From contig NZ_JAJITC010000009.1 of assembly GCF_020881035.1 (NCBI RefSeq), forward strand, positions 124,001-188,000: a stretch of 64,000 nt of DNA. Reading direction: 5' to 3'. Positions 53,477-62,449 of the stretch are shown in pieces (within the stretch, counting starts at the first letter, position 1; each line of letters starts with the position of its first letter). Both the position numbers and the translations under genes were made by a program. The notes beneath the pieces were generated by a model. It was given only the letters and a program-made list of their open reading frames with translations, ran no database searches and was not told the DNA's origin. The DNA comes from Paraburkholderia translucens (lineage in GTDB: Bacteria; Pseudomonadota; Gammaproteobacteria; Burkholderiales; Burkholderiaceae).

Positions 53477-54175
53477 ATGACCAACGCCGATCCGCACGAA
53501 CTACAGAAATTCAGCGACCTCGCTCATCGGTGGTGGGACCCAAACGCCGAATTCAAACCGCTGCATGAACTGAACCCGATTCGCCTGAGCTGGATCGACG
53601 CTCACGCGCATCTCGCGGGCAAGAAGGTGCTCGATATCGGCTGCGGCGGTGGCATTCTCTCTGAATCCATGGCAGGTTTGGGGGCTCACGTGAAAGGCAT
53701 CGACCTGTCGACGCAGGCACTGGGCGTCGCCGATCTCCACAGCCTTGAAAGCGGTGTATCCGTCGACTACGAAGAGATCGCGGCCGAGGCGCTCGCCGCG
53801 CGCGAGCCGGGCACTTATGACGTGGTCACCTGCATGGAGATGCTCGAGCACGTGCCCCAACCCGCCGCAATCGTCGAAGCCTGCAAGAATCTCGTCAAGC
53901 CGGGCGGCTGGGTGTTCTTCTCCACGCTGAACCGCAACGTGAAGTCGTATCTGTTCGCGGTTATTGGTGCCGAATACATCGCGGGAATGCTGCCGAAGGG
54001 CACGCACGACTACGCGCGTTTCATCCGCCCGTCGGAACTCGCGAGTTTCGCGCGCGCGGCCGGCCTGCGCACGGATGACATCAAGGGCATCGTCTACAAC
54101 CCGCTCAGCAAGCATTTCACGCTGTCCTCCGACACGGGCGTCAACTATCTGCTCGCCTGCCGCCGCGACGCCTGA
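53477..54175 (+). CDS. ubiG: Ubiquinone biosynthesis O-methyltransferase UbiG
   Basis: UbiG performs both O-methylations in ubiquinone synthesis with S-adenosylmethionine. The 232-residue protein begins MTNADPHELQKFSDLAHRWWD, the conserved start. It has SAM motif I VLDIGCGGGILSE, plus VTCMEMLEHVPQPAAIV and WVFFSTLNRNVKSYLFAVIGAEY. It lies 42 bp before the HAD phosphatase gene, probably in one operon, as in Pseudomonas (ubiG-mupP). Confidence 0.96.
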   Translation: MTNADPHELQKFSDLAHRWWDPNAEFKPLHELNPIRLSWIDAHAHLAGKKVLDIGCGGGILSESMAGLGAHVKGIDLSTQALGVADLHSLESGVSVDYEEIAAEALAAREPGTYDVVTCMEMLEHVPQPAAIVEACKNLVKPGGWVFFSTLNRNVKSYLFAVIGAEYIAGMLPKGTHDYARFIRPSELASFARAAGLRTDDIKGIVYNPLSKHFTLSSDTGVNYLLACRRDA

Positions 54176-54216
54176 ATCGCAAGAACCACCCCGATCCGCC
54201 GCATCCGAAACGCACA

Positions 54217-54930
54217 ATGAGCGACCCGACTCCCCTGCCCCAACGCGAAGACAGCGACAACCTCATCGGCTTTTGCCTGGCGGTACTTTTCGACCTTGAC
54301 GGCACGCTAGCCGACACGGCGCCCGACCTGGCGGCGGCCGTCAATAAAATGCGCCACGACCGTGGACTCGAGATGGTGCCGCTCGAAAAGCTACGCCCGC
54401 TAGCCTCAGCCGGAGCCCGTGGACTGATTTGCGGTGCGTTCGGCATCGGGCCCGAGCATCATGAATTCGCGTCGATGCGCGAGGAGTTTCTCGCGAACTA
54501 CGAAGCAGATCTGTGCATCGAGACGACGCTCTTTCCCGGCATCGCGGAAGTGCTTGACGAACTCGACGCGCGCGGCGTGCGCTGGGGCATCGTCACGAAC
54601 AAGGTGGCGCGACTCACCGAGCCGCTCGTCGCGCAACTCGGGCTTGAAGAGCGCGCAGGCTGCGTGGTGAGTGGCGACACGACCCGGCATTCGAAGCCGC
54701 ACCCCGCGCCGCTGCTGCACGCGGCGCGTGAGCTGGACGTCGCGCCGGAGCGCGTCGTCTATATCGGCGACGATCTGCGCGACGTGCAGGCGGGTTTTGC
54801 TGCCGGCATGAAGACCGTCGCCGCGGCCTACGGCTATTGCGGCAACGACATTCCGCCGACACGGTGGCACGCGCAGCACGTCGTGCAATCGCCGGCCGAG
54901 TTGAAGGCGCTGCTGCGCGAAATCAGCTGA
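54217..54930 (+). CDS. HAD phosphatase, phosphoglycolate phosphatase or MupP
   Basis: The 237-residue HAD hydrolase has the nucleophile motif VLFDLDGTLADTAPDLAAAV (first Asp of DLDGT), motif II IVTNK, motif III with Lys in SGDTTRHSKPHP, and the Mg-binding YIGDDLRDVQAG. It is usually labelled gph. In Pseudomonas the gene directly after ubiG is mupP, whose product dephosphorylates MurNAc-6-phosphate in the peptidoglycan recycling path with AmgK and MurU. Synteny and length (MupP about 226) make MupP a fair alternative. Sequence alone does not decide. Confidence 0.85.
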   Translation: MSDPTPLPQREDSDNLIGFCLAVLFDLDGTLADTAPDLAAAVNKMRHDRGLEMVPLEKLRPLASAGARGLICGAFGIGPEHHEFASMREEFLANYEADLCIETTLFPGIAEVLDELDARGVRWGIVTNKVARLTEPLVAQLGLEERAGCVVSGDTTRHSKPHPAPLLHAARELDVAPERVVYIGDDLRDVQAGFAAGMKTVAAAYGYCGNDIPPTRWHAQHVVQSPAELKALLREIS

Positions 54931-55063
54931 CAGATCGGCTCAAAGGCGCGTGCGACACAGGTGATCGCGAAGTTGCATGATTGGCGGCCGCAGAGGACCC
55001 ACGACTTGGCCGTCGATCTATTGTAAAATTCCGTTTGGCTCATAACTATGAGCAACGAACCGC

Positions 55064-55433
55064 GGGGGCGACCTGGTTTCGACAGGGGTTGCGAAGCGGC
55101 TAGGGCATGTCGAGGACCCGTCACCTCGTTAATCAATGGGAAAAACGTAACTGCAAACGACGATACGTTCGCACTGGCAGCCTAAGGGCCGCCGTCCTCT
55201 GCCTAGTTCACTGACGGGCTAGTGTCGCAAGACCGGTAGCAATACCGACAGAGGTCATATACGTCAGTTAAGCCTTGGCGGCGTCACGACGTCCGGGTCG
55301 AAAACTTGGTGAATCGCCGCAGCGCAGCGTGTTCGTCCGCGTCGCTGCGGTTAAATCAAAAGACAGAACTAAACATGTAGAACTAGTCGTAGAGGACTTC
55401 TGGACGCGGGTTCGATTCCCGCCGCCTCCACCA
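55064..55433 (+). ncRNA. ssrA: Transfer-messenger RNA (tmRNA)
   Basis: tmRNA rescues stalled ribosomes and tags the product for proteolysis. The 5' end GGGGGCGACC pairs with CGCCTCC before the 3' ACCA. The tRNA-like T-arm GGTTCGATTCCCGCC lies at the end. The resume codon GCA is at 55153; the reading frame to 55185 encodes ANDDTFALAA and stops at TAA. The 370-nt one-piece form and tag fit betaproteobacteria. A terminator follows at 55471. No integrase abuts the 3' end, so it is not occupied by an island here. Confidence 0.95.
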
Positions 55434-55470
55434 AACACGTCGGCACGTTCGCAATGAACGGACTCGAAAG

Positions 55471-55501
55471 ACCCCGCTAGCTGAGCGCTACCGGGGTTTT
55501 T
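55471..55501 (+). terminator. Terminator after ssrA
   Basis: ACCCCG (55471-55476) pairs with CGGGGT (55492-55497), with an inner TAGC/GCTA pair, then TTTTT. Confidence 0.85.
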
Positions 55502-55801
55502 CATTTTGTCGGCATCGCATCGGGTGTCGCACACTCCGCGACCCGGCCCATCGGCGTGTGCTCCCTACATTCGAAGCGCGTCGTCGCTCGTCAACCGCTC
55601 TCCGCTGTACCACTACGCGGCCGACAAGCAGGCGGGCAATACCAAGGAGACGGTTTCAAGGACATCTGCCGCCTTGCCAAACCTGAGGAACCGAACCATC
55701 CGGCCGATGGACGGGCATCTCACCAGTCACAAAGCACAACGCCGGCCTACGGGCCGGCGTTGCGTCGAATCTCGAAGCTCGAACAAAGCCCGAGCGGACC
55801 A
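55502..55801. other. Intergenic stretch after ssrA
   Basis: About 300 bp without a supported gene. It contains only the hairpin at 55737-55762. I see no integrase fragment or direct copy of the tmRNA 3' end. Confidence 0.5.
55737..55762 (-). terminator. Hairpin after the 88-residue exported peptide gene
   Basis: CAACGCCGGCC pairs perfectly with GGCCGGCGTTG over TACG. The leftward U-run is weak (UUGUGCUUUG). Confidence 0.55.
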
Positions 55802-56068
55802 TTATTCGTCTTTCGGACACTGCAGATTGCAGCCATTCGGATCGCCCATATCGCCGCGTCTGCGCGCTTGCGAGCGTTCGCCGTGCTGGTACTTGGCGGA
55901 CGGCGCGGATGCGGCGAACGGCATCTGCGGATGCTCATTGAGGCGGAATTCGTCGTTCAGGATACCGCCTGGCACGCCAGGCGAGTTTTGCGCGAAAGCG
56001 ACGGAGACGGTGGCACAGAGCACACCAGCCGCGGCCGCGGCGGCACATGCGTGGAGAAGAGCTTTCAT
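55802..56068 (-). CDS. Small exported peptide, unknown function
   Basis: The 88-residue product begins MKALLHACAAAAAAGVLCATVSVAFA, a clear signal peptide. The mature part (about 62 residues) reads QNSPGVPGGILNDEFRLNEH and ends GDMGDPNGCNLQCPKDE, with two Cys that may form a disulfide. The middle is rich in Arg/Gln. I do not recognise a domain. No strong ribosome site is visible. It is followed by a perfect hairpin, and it faces the fdsR end across 130 bp. It reads like a real, lineage-specific periplasmic peptide. Confidence 0.6.
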   Translation of the reverse strand: MKALLHACAAAAAAGVLCATVSVAFAQNSPGVPGGILNDEFRLNEHPQMPFAASAPSAKYQHGERSQARRRGDMGDPNGCNLQCPKDE

Positions 56069-56198
56069 GTCGGTTCAGCGCGGCTTGGCGCGCGGTTCAA
56101 GCGGAAGTCAAGGCAAGAGAGTAGCCGAAACTGGCGCGCCGCGCAGCGGCACGTGCCGGGCACTACCGTTTAAATGATTACGGGCCCTTACGCCGGCG

Positions 56199-57278
56199 CT
56201 ACGCCAACTCGCCGCTGAGCCCCTCCTCCACATCGACGATCCTGCCGCAATCGCGCGGATCGTAGCCGTCGAGCTGCTCGACGCGCTGGTGAAACGCACT
56301 GCCGCGCAACAGGCCGATCACCGTCGCGAGCGGCGCGCGCGCGAGGTGCGCGCGGTCGCACGCGAAGTAATAGTCCTCGTCGACGATCGGGATGAAATCG
56401 AGCCCGAAATGATGGGCGGCCGGCTTCACGCCGAAGCCCACGTCCGCCATGCCGCTCGCGACAAACGCCGCGATCGCCGAGTGTGTCAGTTCGGTCGACG
56501 CATAGCCGTTGACGCGGTCCGGGTCCACGCCGAGCTGTCGCAGCGAAAGATCGATCAGCATCCGCGTGCCCGAGCCCGGCTGACGGTTGACGAAACGGAT
56601 GTCATCGCGCGCAAGATCGCCGAGCCCGCCGATCCGCTTCGGATTGCCCTTGGCGATGAAGAGCCCCTGTTTGCGCTTCGTCAGATGCACGAGCAGATGG
56701 CGCTGCGGATCGAGCCAGCGCCGGTAGGTATTGGCGCACGCCGCGCGAAACTCGCCCAGCGGCAAATGAAAGCCCGCCAGATCGCACTCGCCGCGCGCCA
56801 GCGCGCTGACCGCATCCGCGCCGTCGCGGTACTTGATCTCGACCGGCAGATCCTTGGCGACCAGCGCGGTCACGAGCGCGGCCACCGCATATCCGTGCGA
56901 CGCGTGGATGCGCACGTCATCGGCGGGCGGCGCGAGCCAGCGGTTCAGATCGCTCGCCACTTCGCTCGCGAGCGCCTGCAGATTGCCATCGAGCCGCTCG
57001 CCGCAGAGCCGTTGCCCGCGCAGGACCGCGTGACCTAGTTCGGACAACACCGAGCCGCGCCCGCGCTCTTTCGCGATCAACGAACCGCCAAGGCGCTCCT
57101 CGATGCTGCGCAGCAAACCCCACGCATGCCGGTAGGACAAACCCTTAAGCGCCGCAGCCTGCGCGATGCTTCCGGACTCATCGACAAGCGCGAGCAGCGG
57201 TGCCACGTCCGACAGGCTGGCCTCGCGGCCGTCCGTGCCCTTCACCACCAGCTCGACCTGGCATTCGATCCTGACCAT
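56199..57278 (-). CDS. fdsR: Regulator of the formate dehydrogenase operon (ModE-type HTH plus binding-protein domain)
   Basis: The 359-residue protein combines a ModE/LysR-type helix-turn-helix (about 25-85: DVAPLLALVDESGSIAQAAALKGLSYRHAWGLLRSIEERLG) with a periplasmic-binding-protein-like domain (about 110-340: DDVRIHASHGYAVAALV, FVNRQPGSGTRMLIDL, ASGMADVGFGVKPAA). Such one-component regulators often sense molybdate or another oxyanion. It is divergent from fdsG across 133 bp, as fdsR is in Cupriavidus, where it controls the fds operon. The start ATG lies in the palindrome CATATATG (57276-57283). Confidence 0.85.
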   Translation of the reverse strand: MVRIECQVELVVKGTDGREASLSDVAPLLALVDESGSIAQAAALKGLSYRHAWGLLRSIEERLGGSLIAKERGRGSVLSELGHAVLRGQRLCGERLDGNLQALASEVASDLNRWLAPPADDVRIHASHGYAVAALVTALVAKDLPVEIKYRDGADAVSALARGECDLAGFHLPLGEFRAACANTYRRWLDPQRHLLVHLTKRKQGLFIAKGNPKRIGGLGDLARDDIRFVNRQPGSGTRMLIDLSLRQLGVDPDRVNGYASTELTHSAIAAFVASGMADVGFGVKPAAHHFGLDFIPIVDEDYYFACDRAHLARAPLATVIGLLRGSAFHQRVEQLDGYDPRDCGRIVDVEEGLSGELA

Positions 57279-57298
57279 ATATGTTTAATTCTTTCCTA

Positions 57299-57390
57299 TT
57301 GCATGCGCCGGTTGGCCCGCATATTGTTCCGCTATACCCTGACGAATAAGCAAAGCATAGGTGCATGCTTTATGAATAACAAGTGCATAT
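57299..57390. promoter_or_regulatory. Candidate operator region between fdsR and fdsG
   Basis: TGCATGC occurs at 57300-57306 and 57362-57368, and GTGCAT occurs at 57361 and again at 57383, exactly 22 bp apart (two helical turns). The repeats are plausible FdsR sites. No clear sigma-70 promoter can be chosen. Confidence 0.35.
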
Positions 57391-57411
57391 ATCGCTTTGG
57401 AGGAGCCCCTG

Positions 57412-57897
57412 TTGGACGATTCCCTGACCACGCCGCCGGATCAGCTCGTGCAGCGTCACGCGCAGCCGGGTCGCTCGCTGCTCACGATCCTGCATGCGAT
57501 CCAGGACGAACTCGGCTTCGTGCCTCCTGCGACGGTCGCGCCGCTCGCCCGCGCGCTTAACCTGTCGCGCGCGGAAGTGCACGGCGTCATCACCTACTAC
57601 CATCATTTCCGCACCACGCCTGCCGCGCCCGTCATCGTGCAACTCTGCCGCGCCGAAGCGTGCCGCAGCATGGGCACGGAGGCGCTGGCGCAGCATATCG
57701 AGGCGCACACCGGTTGCCGCTTCGACGCCGACCATCAGGACGGCGCAACGGTCGAACTCGAATCGGTCTACTGCCTTGGGCAATGCGCGCTATCTCCGGC
57801 GCTGATGCTCAACGGCACCCTGCACGCGCGCGTCACGCCGCAGAAATTCGACGCCCTGTTCGCCGCAGCCCGCAAATGCGTGGAGGTGCCGGCATGA
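57412..57897 (+). CDS. fdsG: NAD-dependent formate dehydrogenase gamma subunit
   Basis: FdsG is the NuoE-like subunit with one [2Fe-2S] cluster in the electron path from formate to NAD. The 161-residue protein has HGVITYYHHFRTTP and cluster ligands in the two blocks CRAEAC and YCLGQCALSPA. I choose the TTG at 57412 because GGAGGA (57399-57404) precedes it by 7 nt; no ATG or GTG fits. The gene overlaps fdsB by ATGA. It is first in fdsGBAD. Confidence 0.93.
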   Translation: MDDSLTTPPDQLVQRHAQPGRSLLTILHAIQDELGFVPPATVAPLARALNLSRAEVHGVITYYHHFRTTPAAPVIVQLCRAEACRSMGTEALAQHIEAHTGCRFDADHQDGATVELESVYCLGQCALSPALMLNGTLHARVTPQKFDALFAAARKCVEVPA

Positions 57898-59468
57898 CAC
57901 GCATCTATGTTCCGCGTGATTCGTCGGCGCTCGCGCTCGGCGCCGATGCACTGGCTGAAGCCATCACGAACGAAGCCGCGCGCCGCGGCATTGCGGTCGA
58001 ACTGGTCCGCAACGGTTCGCGCGGCTTGCTGTGGCTCGAACCGCTGGTCGAAGTCGCGACGCCCGAAGGACGCATCGGCTATGCGAATGTCGAGGTGGAA
58101 GACGTCGCCGCGTTGTTCGACTCGGGCTTCGTCGACGGCGGCGAGCATGCGCGGCGCGTCGGCGTGGTCGACGAGATTCCGTATCTGAAGAAGCAGCAGC
58201 GCCTGACCTTCGCGCGGATCGGCCTCACCGACCCGCTTTCCATCGACGACTACGTCGCGCACGGCGGCCTCGAAGGCTTGCGCCGCGCACTGCAGACCGA
58301 CGGCGACACCGCCTGCGAAGCCCTGATCGAATCCGGCCTGCGCGGCCGCGGCGGCGCGGCCTTTCCGGCTGGGATCAAGTGGCGCACGGTGCGCGGCGCG
58401 AAGGCCGCGCAGAAGTACATCGTCTGCAATGCCGACGAAGGCGACTCGGGCACCTTCTCCGATCGCCTCGTGATGGAAAGCGATCCGTACATGCTGATCG
58501 AGGGCATGATCATCGCGGGCGTCGTGACTGGCGCGACCGTCGGCTATATCTATGTGCGCAGCGAATATCCTCACTCGATCGCGACGCTCGAAGCCGCCAT
58601 CGCCCGGGCGCGTGAAGCCGGCTGGCTTGGCGACAGCGTGCTCTCGAGCGCGCATCGCTTCGAGTTGTTCGTCGCGAGAGGCGCGGGCTCGTACGTGTGC
58701 GGCGAGGAAACCGCGATGCTCGAATCACTGGAAGGCAAGCGCGGCATCGTCCGTGCGAAGCCGCCGGTGCCCGCGCTCGCAGGTCTCTACGGCCAGCCCA
58801 CCGTGATCAATAACGTGATCACGCTCGCCTCGGTGCCGATCATCTTCGCGCGCGGCGCGGCGTTCTATAAAGACTTCGGCATGGGCCGCTCGCGCGGCAC
58901 GCTGCCGTTCCAACTGGCTGGCAACATCAAGCGAGGCGGTCTCGTCGAACTCGCGTTCGGTGTGACCTTGCGCGAACTGCTCGACGACTTCGGCGGCGGC
59001 ACCGCGAGCGGCCGCCCGGCGCGTGCGGTGCAGGTTGGCGGTCCGCTCGGCACGTATCTGCCGCAAAGCCAGTGGGACATTCCGATGGACTACGAAGCGT
59101 ATGCGGCGATCGGCGCGGTAATCGGCCACGGTGGTCTCGTCGTGCATGATGACACGTCGAATCTCGCCGAGCTCGCGCAATACGCGATGCACTTCTGCGC
59201 GCTCGAATCGTGCGGCAAATGCACGCCGTGCCGGATCGGCTCGACGCGCGGCGTCGAGGTGATCGCAAGGATTCGCGATGGCGACACGTCGACGCGCCAG
59301 GTGCAATTGCTGCGCGATCTGTGCGACACGATGGTGTCGGGCTCTTTGTGCGCGATGGGCGGCATGACGCCGTATCCGGTGCTGTCCGCGCTCGATCATT
59401 TCCCTGAAGACTTCGGTCTCGCCGCCGATCACCCTGCCGACCACGCCACCAAAGCGGCCGCGGCCTGA
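57894..59468 (+). CDS. fdsB: NAD-dependent formate dehydrogenase beta subunit
   Basis: FdsB is the NuoF-like diaphorase that binds FMN and NAD. The 524-residue protein has a thioredoxin-like N-terminal part (1-110). It carries the FMN/NADH motifs GLRGRGGAAFPAGIKW and GAGSYVCGEETAMLESLEG, and the [4Fe-4S] ligands in ESCGKCTPCRIGSTRG plus a distal Cys (SLCAMGG). The start overlaps the fdsG stop (ATGA) and GGAGG lies upstream, so the two are translationally coupled. fdsA begins 15 bp after its stop. Confidence 0.96.
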   Translation: MTRIYVPRDSSALALGADALAEAITNEAARRGIAVELVRNGSRGLLWLEPLVEVATPEGRIGYANVEVEDVAALFDSGFVDGGEHARRVGVVDEIPYLKKQQRLTFARIGLTDPLSIDDYVAHGGLEGLRRALQTDGDTACEALIESGLRGRGGAAFPAGIKWRTVRGAKAAQKYIVCNADEGDSGTFSDRLVMESDPYMLIEGMIIAGVVTGATVGYIYVRSEYPHSIATLEAAIARAREAGWLGDSVLSSAHRFELFVARGAGSYVCGEETAMLESLEGKRGIVRAKPPVPALAGLYGQPTVINNVITLASVPIIFARGAAFYKDFGMGRSRGTLPFQLAGNIKRGGLVELAFGVTLRELLDDFGGGTASGRPARAVQVGGPLGTYLPQSQWDIPMDYEAYAAIGAVIGHGGLVVHDDTSNLAELAQYAMHFCALESCGKCTPCRIGSTRGVEVIARIRDGDTSTRQVQLLRDLCDTMVSGSLCAMGGMTPYPVLSALDHFPEDFGLAADHPADHATKAAAA

Positions 59469-59483
59469 CACCAGGAGTTCACC

Positions 59484-62441
59484 ATGTCCGATCAGTTCAA
59501 CTCCCCCGCCGGCGGCTGCGGCTCAGGCAACTGCGCGTGCAAGTCACAAGCCATGGCACGCGCCGCCAATCCGTTCGCCGACGACACCGATTACGGCACC
59601 CCGGCCCGCCACTCCGACGTCGACGTAACGCTCGAAATCGACGGCCAGGCGGTGACCGTACCGGCCGGCACGTCGGTCATGCGCGCGGCGGCCGAAGCCG
59701 GCGTCAACGTGCCGAAGCTGTGCGCGACCGACTCGCTCGAACCGTTCGGCTCGTGCCGCCTGTGCCTCGTCGAAATCGAAGGACGGCGCGGCTATCCGGC
59801 CTCGTGCACGACGCCGGTCGAAGCCGGCATGAAGGTGCGCACGCAGACCGACCGGCTGCAGTCGCTGCGTCGCAACGTGATGGAGCTGTACATCTCCGAC
59901 CATCCGCTCGATTGCCTGACCTGCCCCGCCAACGGCGACTGCGAACTGCAGGACATGGCGGGCGTGACCGGTCTGCGCGAAGTGCGCTACGGCTTCGACG
60001 GCGCGAATCATCTGAAGGACGGGAAGGACGAATCGAATCCGTACTTTACGTACGACCCGTCGAAGTGCATCGTCTGCAATCGCTGCGTGCGCGCGTGCGA
60101 AGAAACCCAGGGCACGTTCGCGCTGACCATCACCGGACGCGGCTTCGAATCGCGCGTCGCGGCCAGCGAGAGCCAGCCGTTCATGGAGTCGGAATGCGTG
60201 TCGTGCGGCGCGTGCGTCGCCGCGTGCCCGACCGCGACCCTGCAGGAAAAGTCCGTCGTGATGCTCGGCCAGCCCGAACACTCGGTCATCACCACCTGTG
60301 CGTACTGCGGCGTCGGCTGCTCGTTCAAGGCCGAGATGAAGGGCAACCAGGTCGTGCGGATGGTGCCGCACAAGAACGGCCAGGCGAACGAAGGCCATGC
60401 GTGCGTCAAAGGCCGCTTCGCGTGGGGCTACGCGACGCACAAGGACCGCATCAAAAAGCCGATGATCCGCGCGAAGATCACCGACCCGTGGCGCGAAGTC
60501 AGCTGGGACGAAGCGATCTCGTATGCGGCGTCGGAATTCCGCCGCATTCAGGCGAAGCATGGGCGCGATTCGATCGGCGGCATCACGTCGTCGCGCTGCA
60601 CGAACGAGGAAACCTACCTCGTGCAGAAGCTCGTGCGCGCCGCCTTCGGCAACAACAACGTCGACACCTGCGCGCGCGTTTGCCACTCGCCGACCGGCTA
60701 TGGTCTGAAAACGACGCTCGGCGAATCGGCGGGCACGCAGACGTTCGCCTCCGTCGACAAAGCCGACGTCATCATGGTCATCGGCGCGAATCCGACCGAC
60801 GGCCACCCGGTGTTCGCCTCACGTCTGAAGCGGCGCGTGCGCGAGGGCGCGAAGCTGATCGTCGTCGATCCGCGCCGGATCGATCTCGTCGATACGCCGC
60901 ATGTGAAGGCGTCGCACCATCTGCAATTGCGGCCCGGCACCAACGTCGCGATCGTCAACGCACTCGCGCATGTGATCGTCACCGAAGGCCTGCTCAACGC
61001 GGCGTTCGTCGCCGAGCGCTGCGAAACGCGCGCATTCGAGCAGTGGCGCGACTTCGTCGCGCTGCCGGAGAATTCGCCCGAAGCGACCGAAGCAGCGACC
61101 GGCGTGCCCGCGCAACAGGTGCGCGAAGCGGCCCGCATCTACGCGACGGGCGGCAACGCCGCGATCTACTATGGCCTCGGCGTTACCGAACACGCGCAAG
61201 GCTCGACGATGGTGATCGGCATCGCGAACCTCGCGATGGCGACCGGCAACGTCGGCCGTGAAGGCGTCGGCGTGAATCCGCTGCGCGGCCAGAACAACGT
61301 GCAGGGCTCGTGCGACATGGGCTCGTTCCCGCACGAGCTGCCGGGCTACCGGCACATTGGCGACACGCTCGTGCGCACGCAGTTCGAGAACGCATGGAAC
61401 GTCACGCTGCAGCCGGAACCGGGCCTGCGCATTCCGAACATGTTCGACGCCGCGCTGCACGGCAGCTTCAAGGGTCTGTATTGCCAGGGCGAGGACATCG
61501 TGCAGTCGGACCCGAACACGCATCATGTGGCGGCCGCGCTGTCGTCGATGGAATGCATCGTCGTGCAGGACATTTTCCTGAACGAGACCGCCAAGTACGC
61601 GCACGTGCTGTTGCCCGGTTCGTCGTTCCTCGAAAAGGACGGCACGTTCACCAATGCCGAGCGCCGCATCTCGCGCGTACGCAAGGTGATGCCGCCGCTC
61701 GCCGGCTACGCGGACTGGGAAGTCACCCTGCTGCTGTCGCGCGCGCTCGGCTACGAGATGGACTACGCGCATCCGTCCGAAATCATGGACGAAATCGCGC
61801 GGCTCACTCCGACCTTCCACGGCGTGTCGTATCAGAAGCTCGACGAGTTGGGCAGCATCCAGTGGCCGTGCAACGAAGACGCGCCCGACGGCACGCCGAC
61901 CATGCACGTCGGTACCTTCGTGCGCGGCAAGGGCAAGTTCCTGATCACGAAGTTCATCGCGTCGCCCGAGAAAGTGACGCGCAAGTATCCGCTGCTGCTG
62001 ACGACCGGCCGCATTCTGTCGCAGTACAACGTCGGCGCACAGACGCGCCGCACCGAGAACTCGCGCTGGCACGATGAAGACCGGCTCGAACTGCATCCGC
62101 ACGACGCCGAGGAACGCGGCATCAAGACTGGCGACTGGGTCGGCATCGAATCGCGCGCGGGGCAGACCGTGTTGCGCGCCAAGGTGACGGACCGCATGCA
62201 GCCGGGCGTCGTCTACACGACGTTCCACTTCCCCGAATCGGGCGCGAACGTGATCACGACCGACAGCTCCGACTGGGCGACCAACTGCCCCGAATACAAG
62301 GTGACCGCGGTGCAGGTGATGCCGGTCGAGCAGCCGTCGCAATGGCAGAAGGACTATTCGCGCTTCAATAGCGAACAGCTCGAACTGCTGAAGCACCGCG
62401 AGCAGGCCAATGCGGCCGCGGCCGTCACCGCGGGCAAGTGA
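59484..62441 (+). CDS. fdsA: Molybdenum-dependent formate dehydrogenase alpha subunit
   Basis: FdsA oxidises formate to CO2 at a bis-MGD molybdenum site. Of its 985 residues, 1-25 are Cys-rich, about 47-130 form a [2Fe-2S] domain (FGSCRLCLVEIEGRRG), and then come NuoG-like His/Cys motifs (DCLTCPANGDCELQ) and two [4Fe-4S] ferredoxin sets (CIVCNRCVRAC, CVSCGACVAACP). The catalytic domain follows, starting with CAYCGVGCSFKAE. The Mo ligand is Cys in DTCARVCHSPTGYGL, not selenocysteine. CAGGAG precedes the ATG. The last third is the MGD-binding C-domain. Confidence 0.97.
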   Translation: MSDQFNSPAGGCGSGNCACKSQAMARAANPFADDTDYGTPARHSDVDVTLEIDGQAVTVPAGTSVMRAAAEAGVNVPKLCATDSLEPFGSCRLCLVEIEGRRGYPASCTTPVEAGMKVRTQTDRLQSLRRNVMELYISDHPLDCLTCPANGDCELQDMAGVTGLREVRYGFDGANHLKDGKDESNPYFTYDPSKCIVCNRCVRACEETQGTFALTITGRGFESRVAASESQPFMESECVSCGACVAACPTATLQEKSVVMLGQPEHSVITTCAYCGVGCSFKAEMKGNQVVRMVPHKNGQANEGHACVKGRFAWGYATHKDRIKKPMIRAKITDPWREVSWDEAISYAASEFRRIQAKHGRDSIGGITSSRCTNEETYLVQKLVRAAFGNNNVDTCARVCHSPTGYGLKTTLGESAGTQTFASVDKADVIMVIGANPTDGHPVFASRLKRRVREGAKLIVVDPRRIDLVDTPHVKASHHLQLRPGTNVAIVNALAHVIVTEGLLNAAFVAERCETRAFEQWRDFVALPENSPEATEAATGVPAQQVREAARIYATGGNAAIYYGLGVTEHAQGSTMVIGIANLAMATGNVGREGVGVNPLRGQNNVQGSCDMGSFPHELPGYRHIGDTLVRTQFENAWNVTLQPEPGLRIPNMFDAALHGSFKGLYCQGEDIVQSDPNTHHVAAALSSMECIVVQDIFLNETAKYAHVLLPGSSFLEKDGTFTNAERRISRVRKVMPPLAGYADWEVTLLLSRALGYEMDYAHPSEIMDEIARLTPTFHGVSYQKLDELGSIQWPCNEDAPDGTPTMHVGTFVRGKGKFLITKFIASPEKVTRKYPLLLTTGRILSQYNVGAQTRRTENSRWHDEDRLELHPHDAEERGIKTGDWVGIESRAGQTVLRAKVTDRMQPGVVYTTFHFPESGANVITTDSSDWATNCPEYKVTAVQVMPVEQPSQWQKDYSRFNSEQLELLKHREQANAAAAVTAGK

Positions 62442-62449
62442 GGCGAGCG

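Noticed and set aside
55380..55433. A separate tRNA gene suggested by GGTTCGATTCCCGCC and CCA
   Set aside because: This is the T-arm and 3' end of the tmRNA, whose 5' end pairs with it.
55434..55801. A genomic island inserted at the tmRNA 3' end
   Set aside because: No integrase, no repeated 3' end and only 368 bp before an ordinary small gene; the site appears empty.
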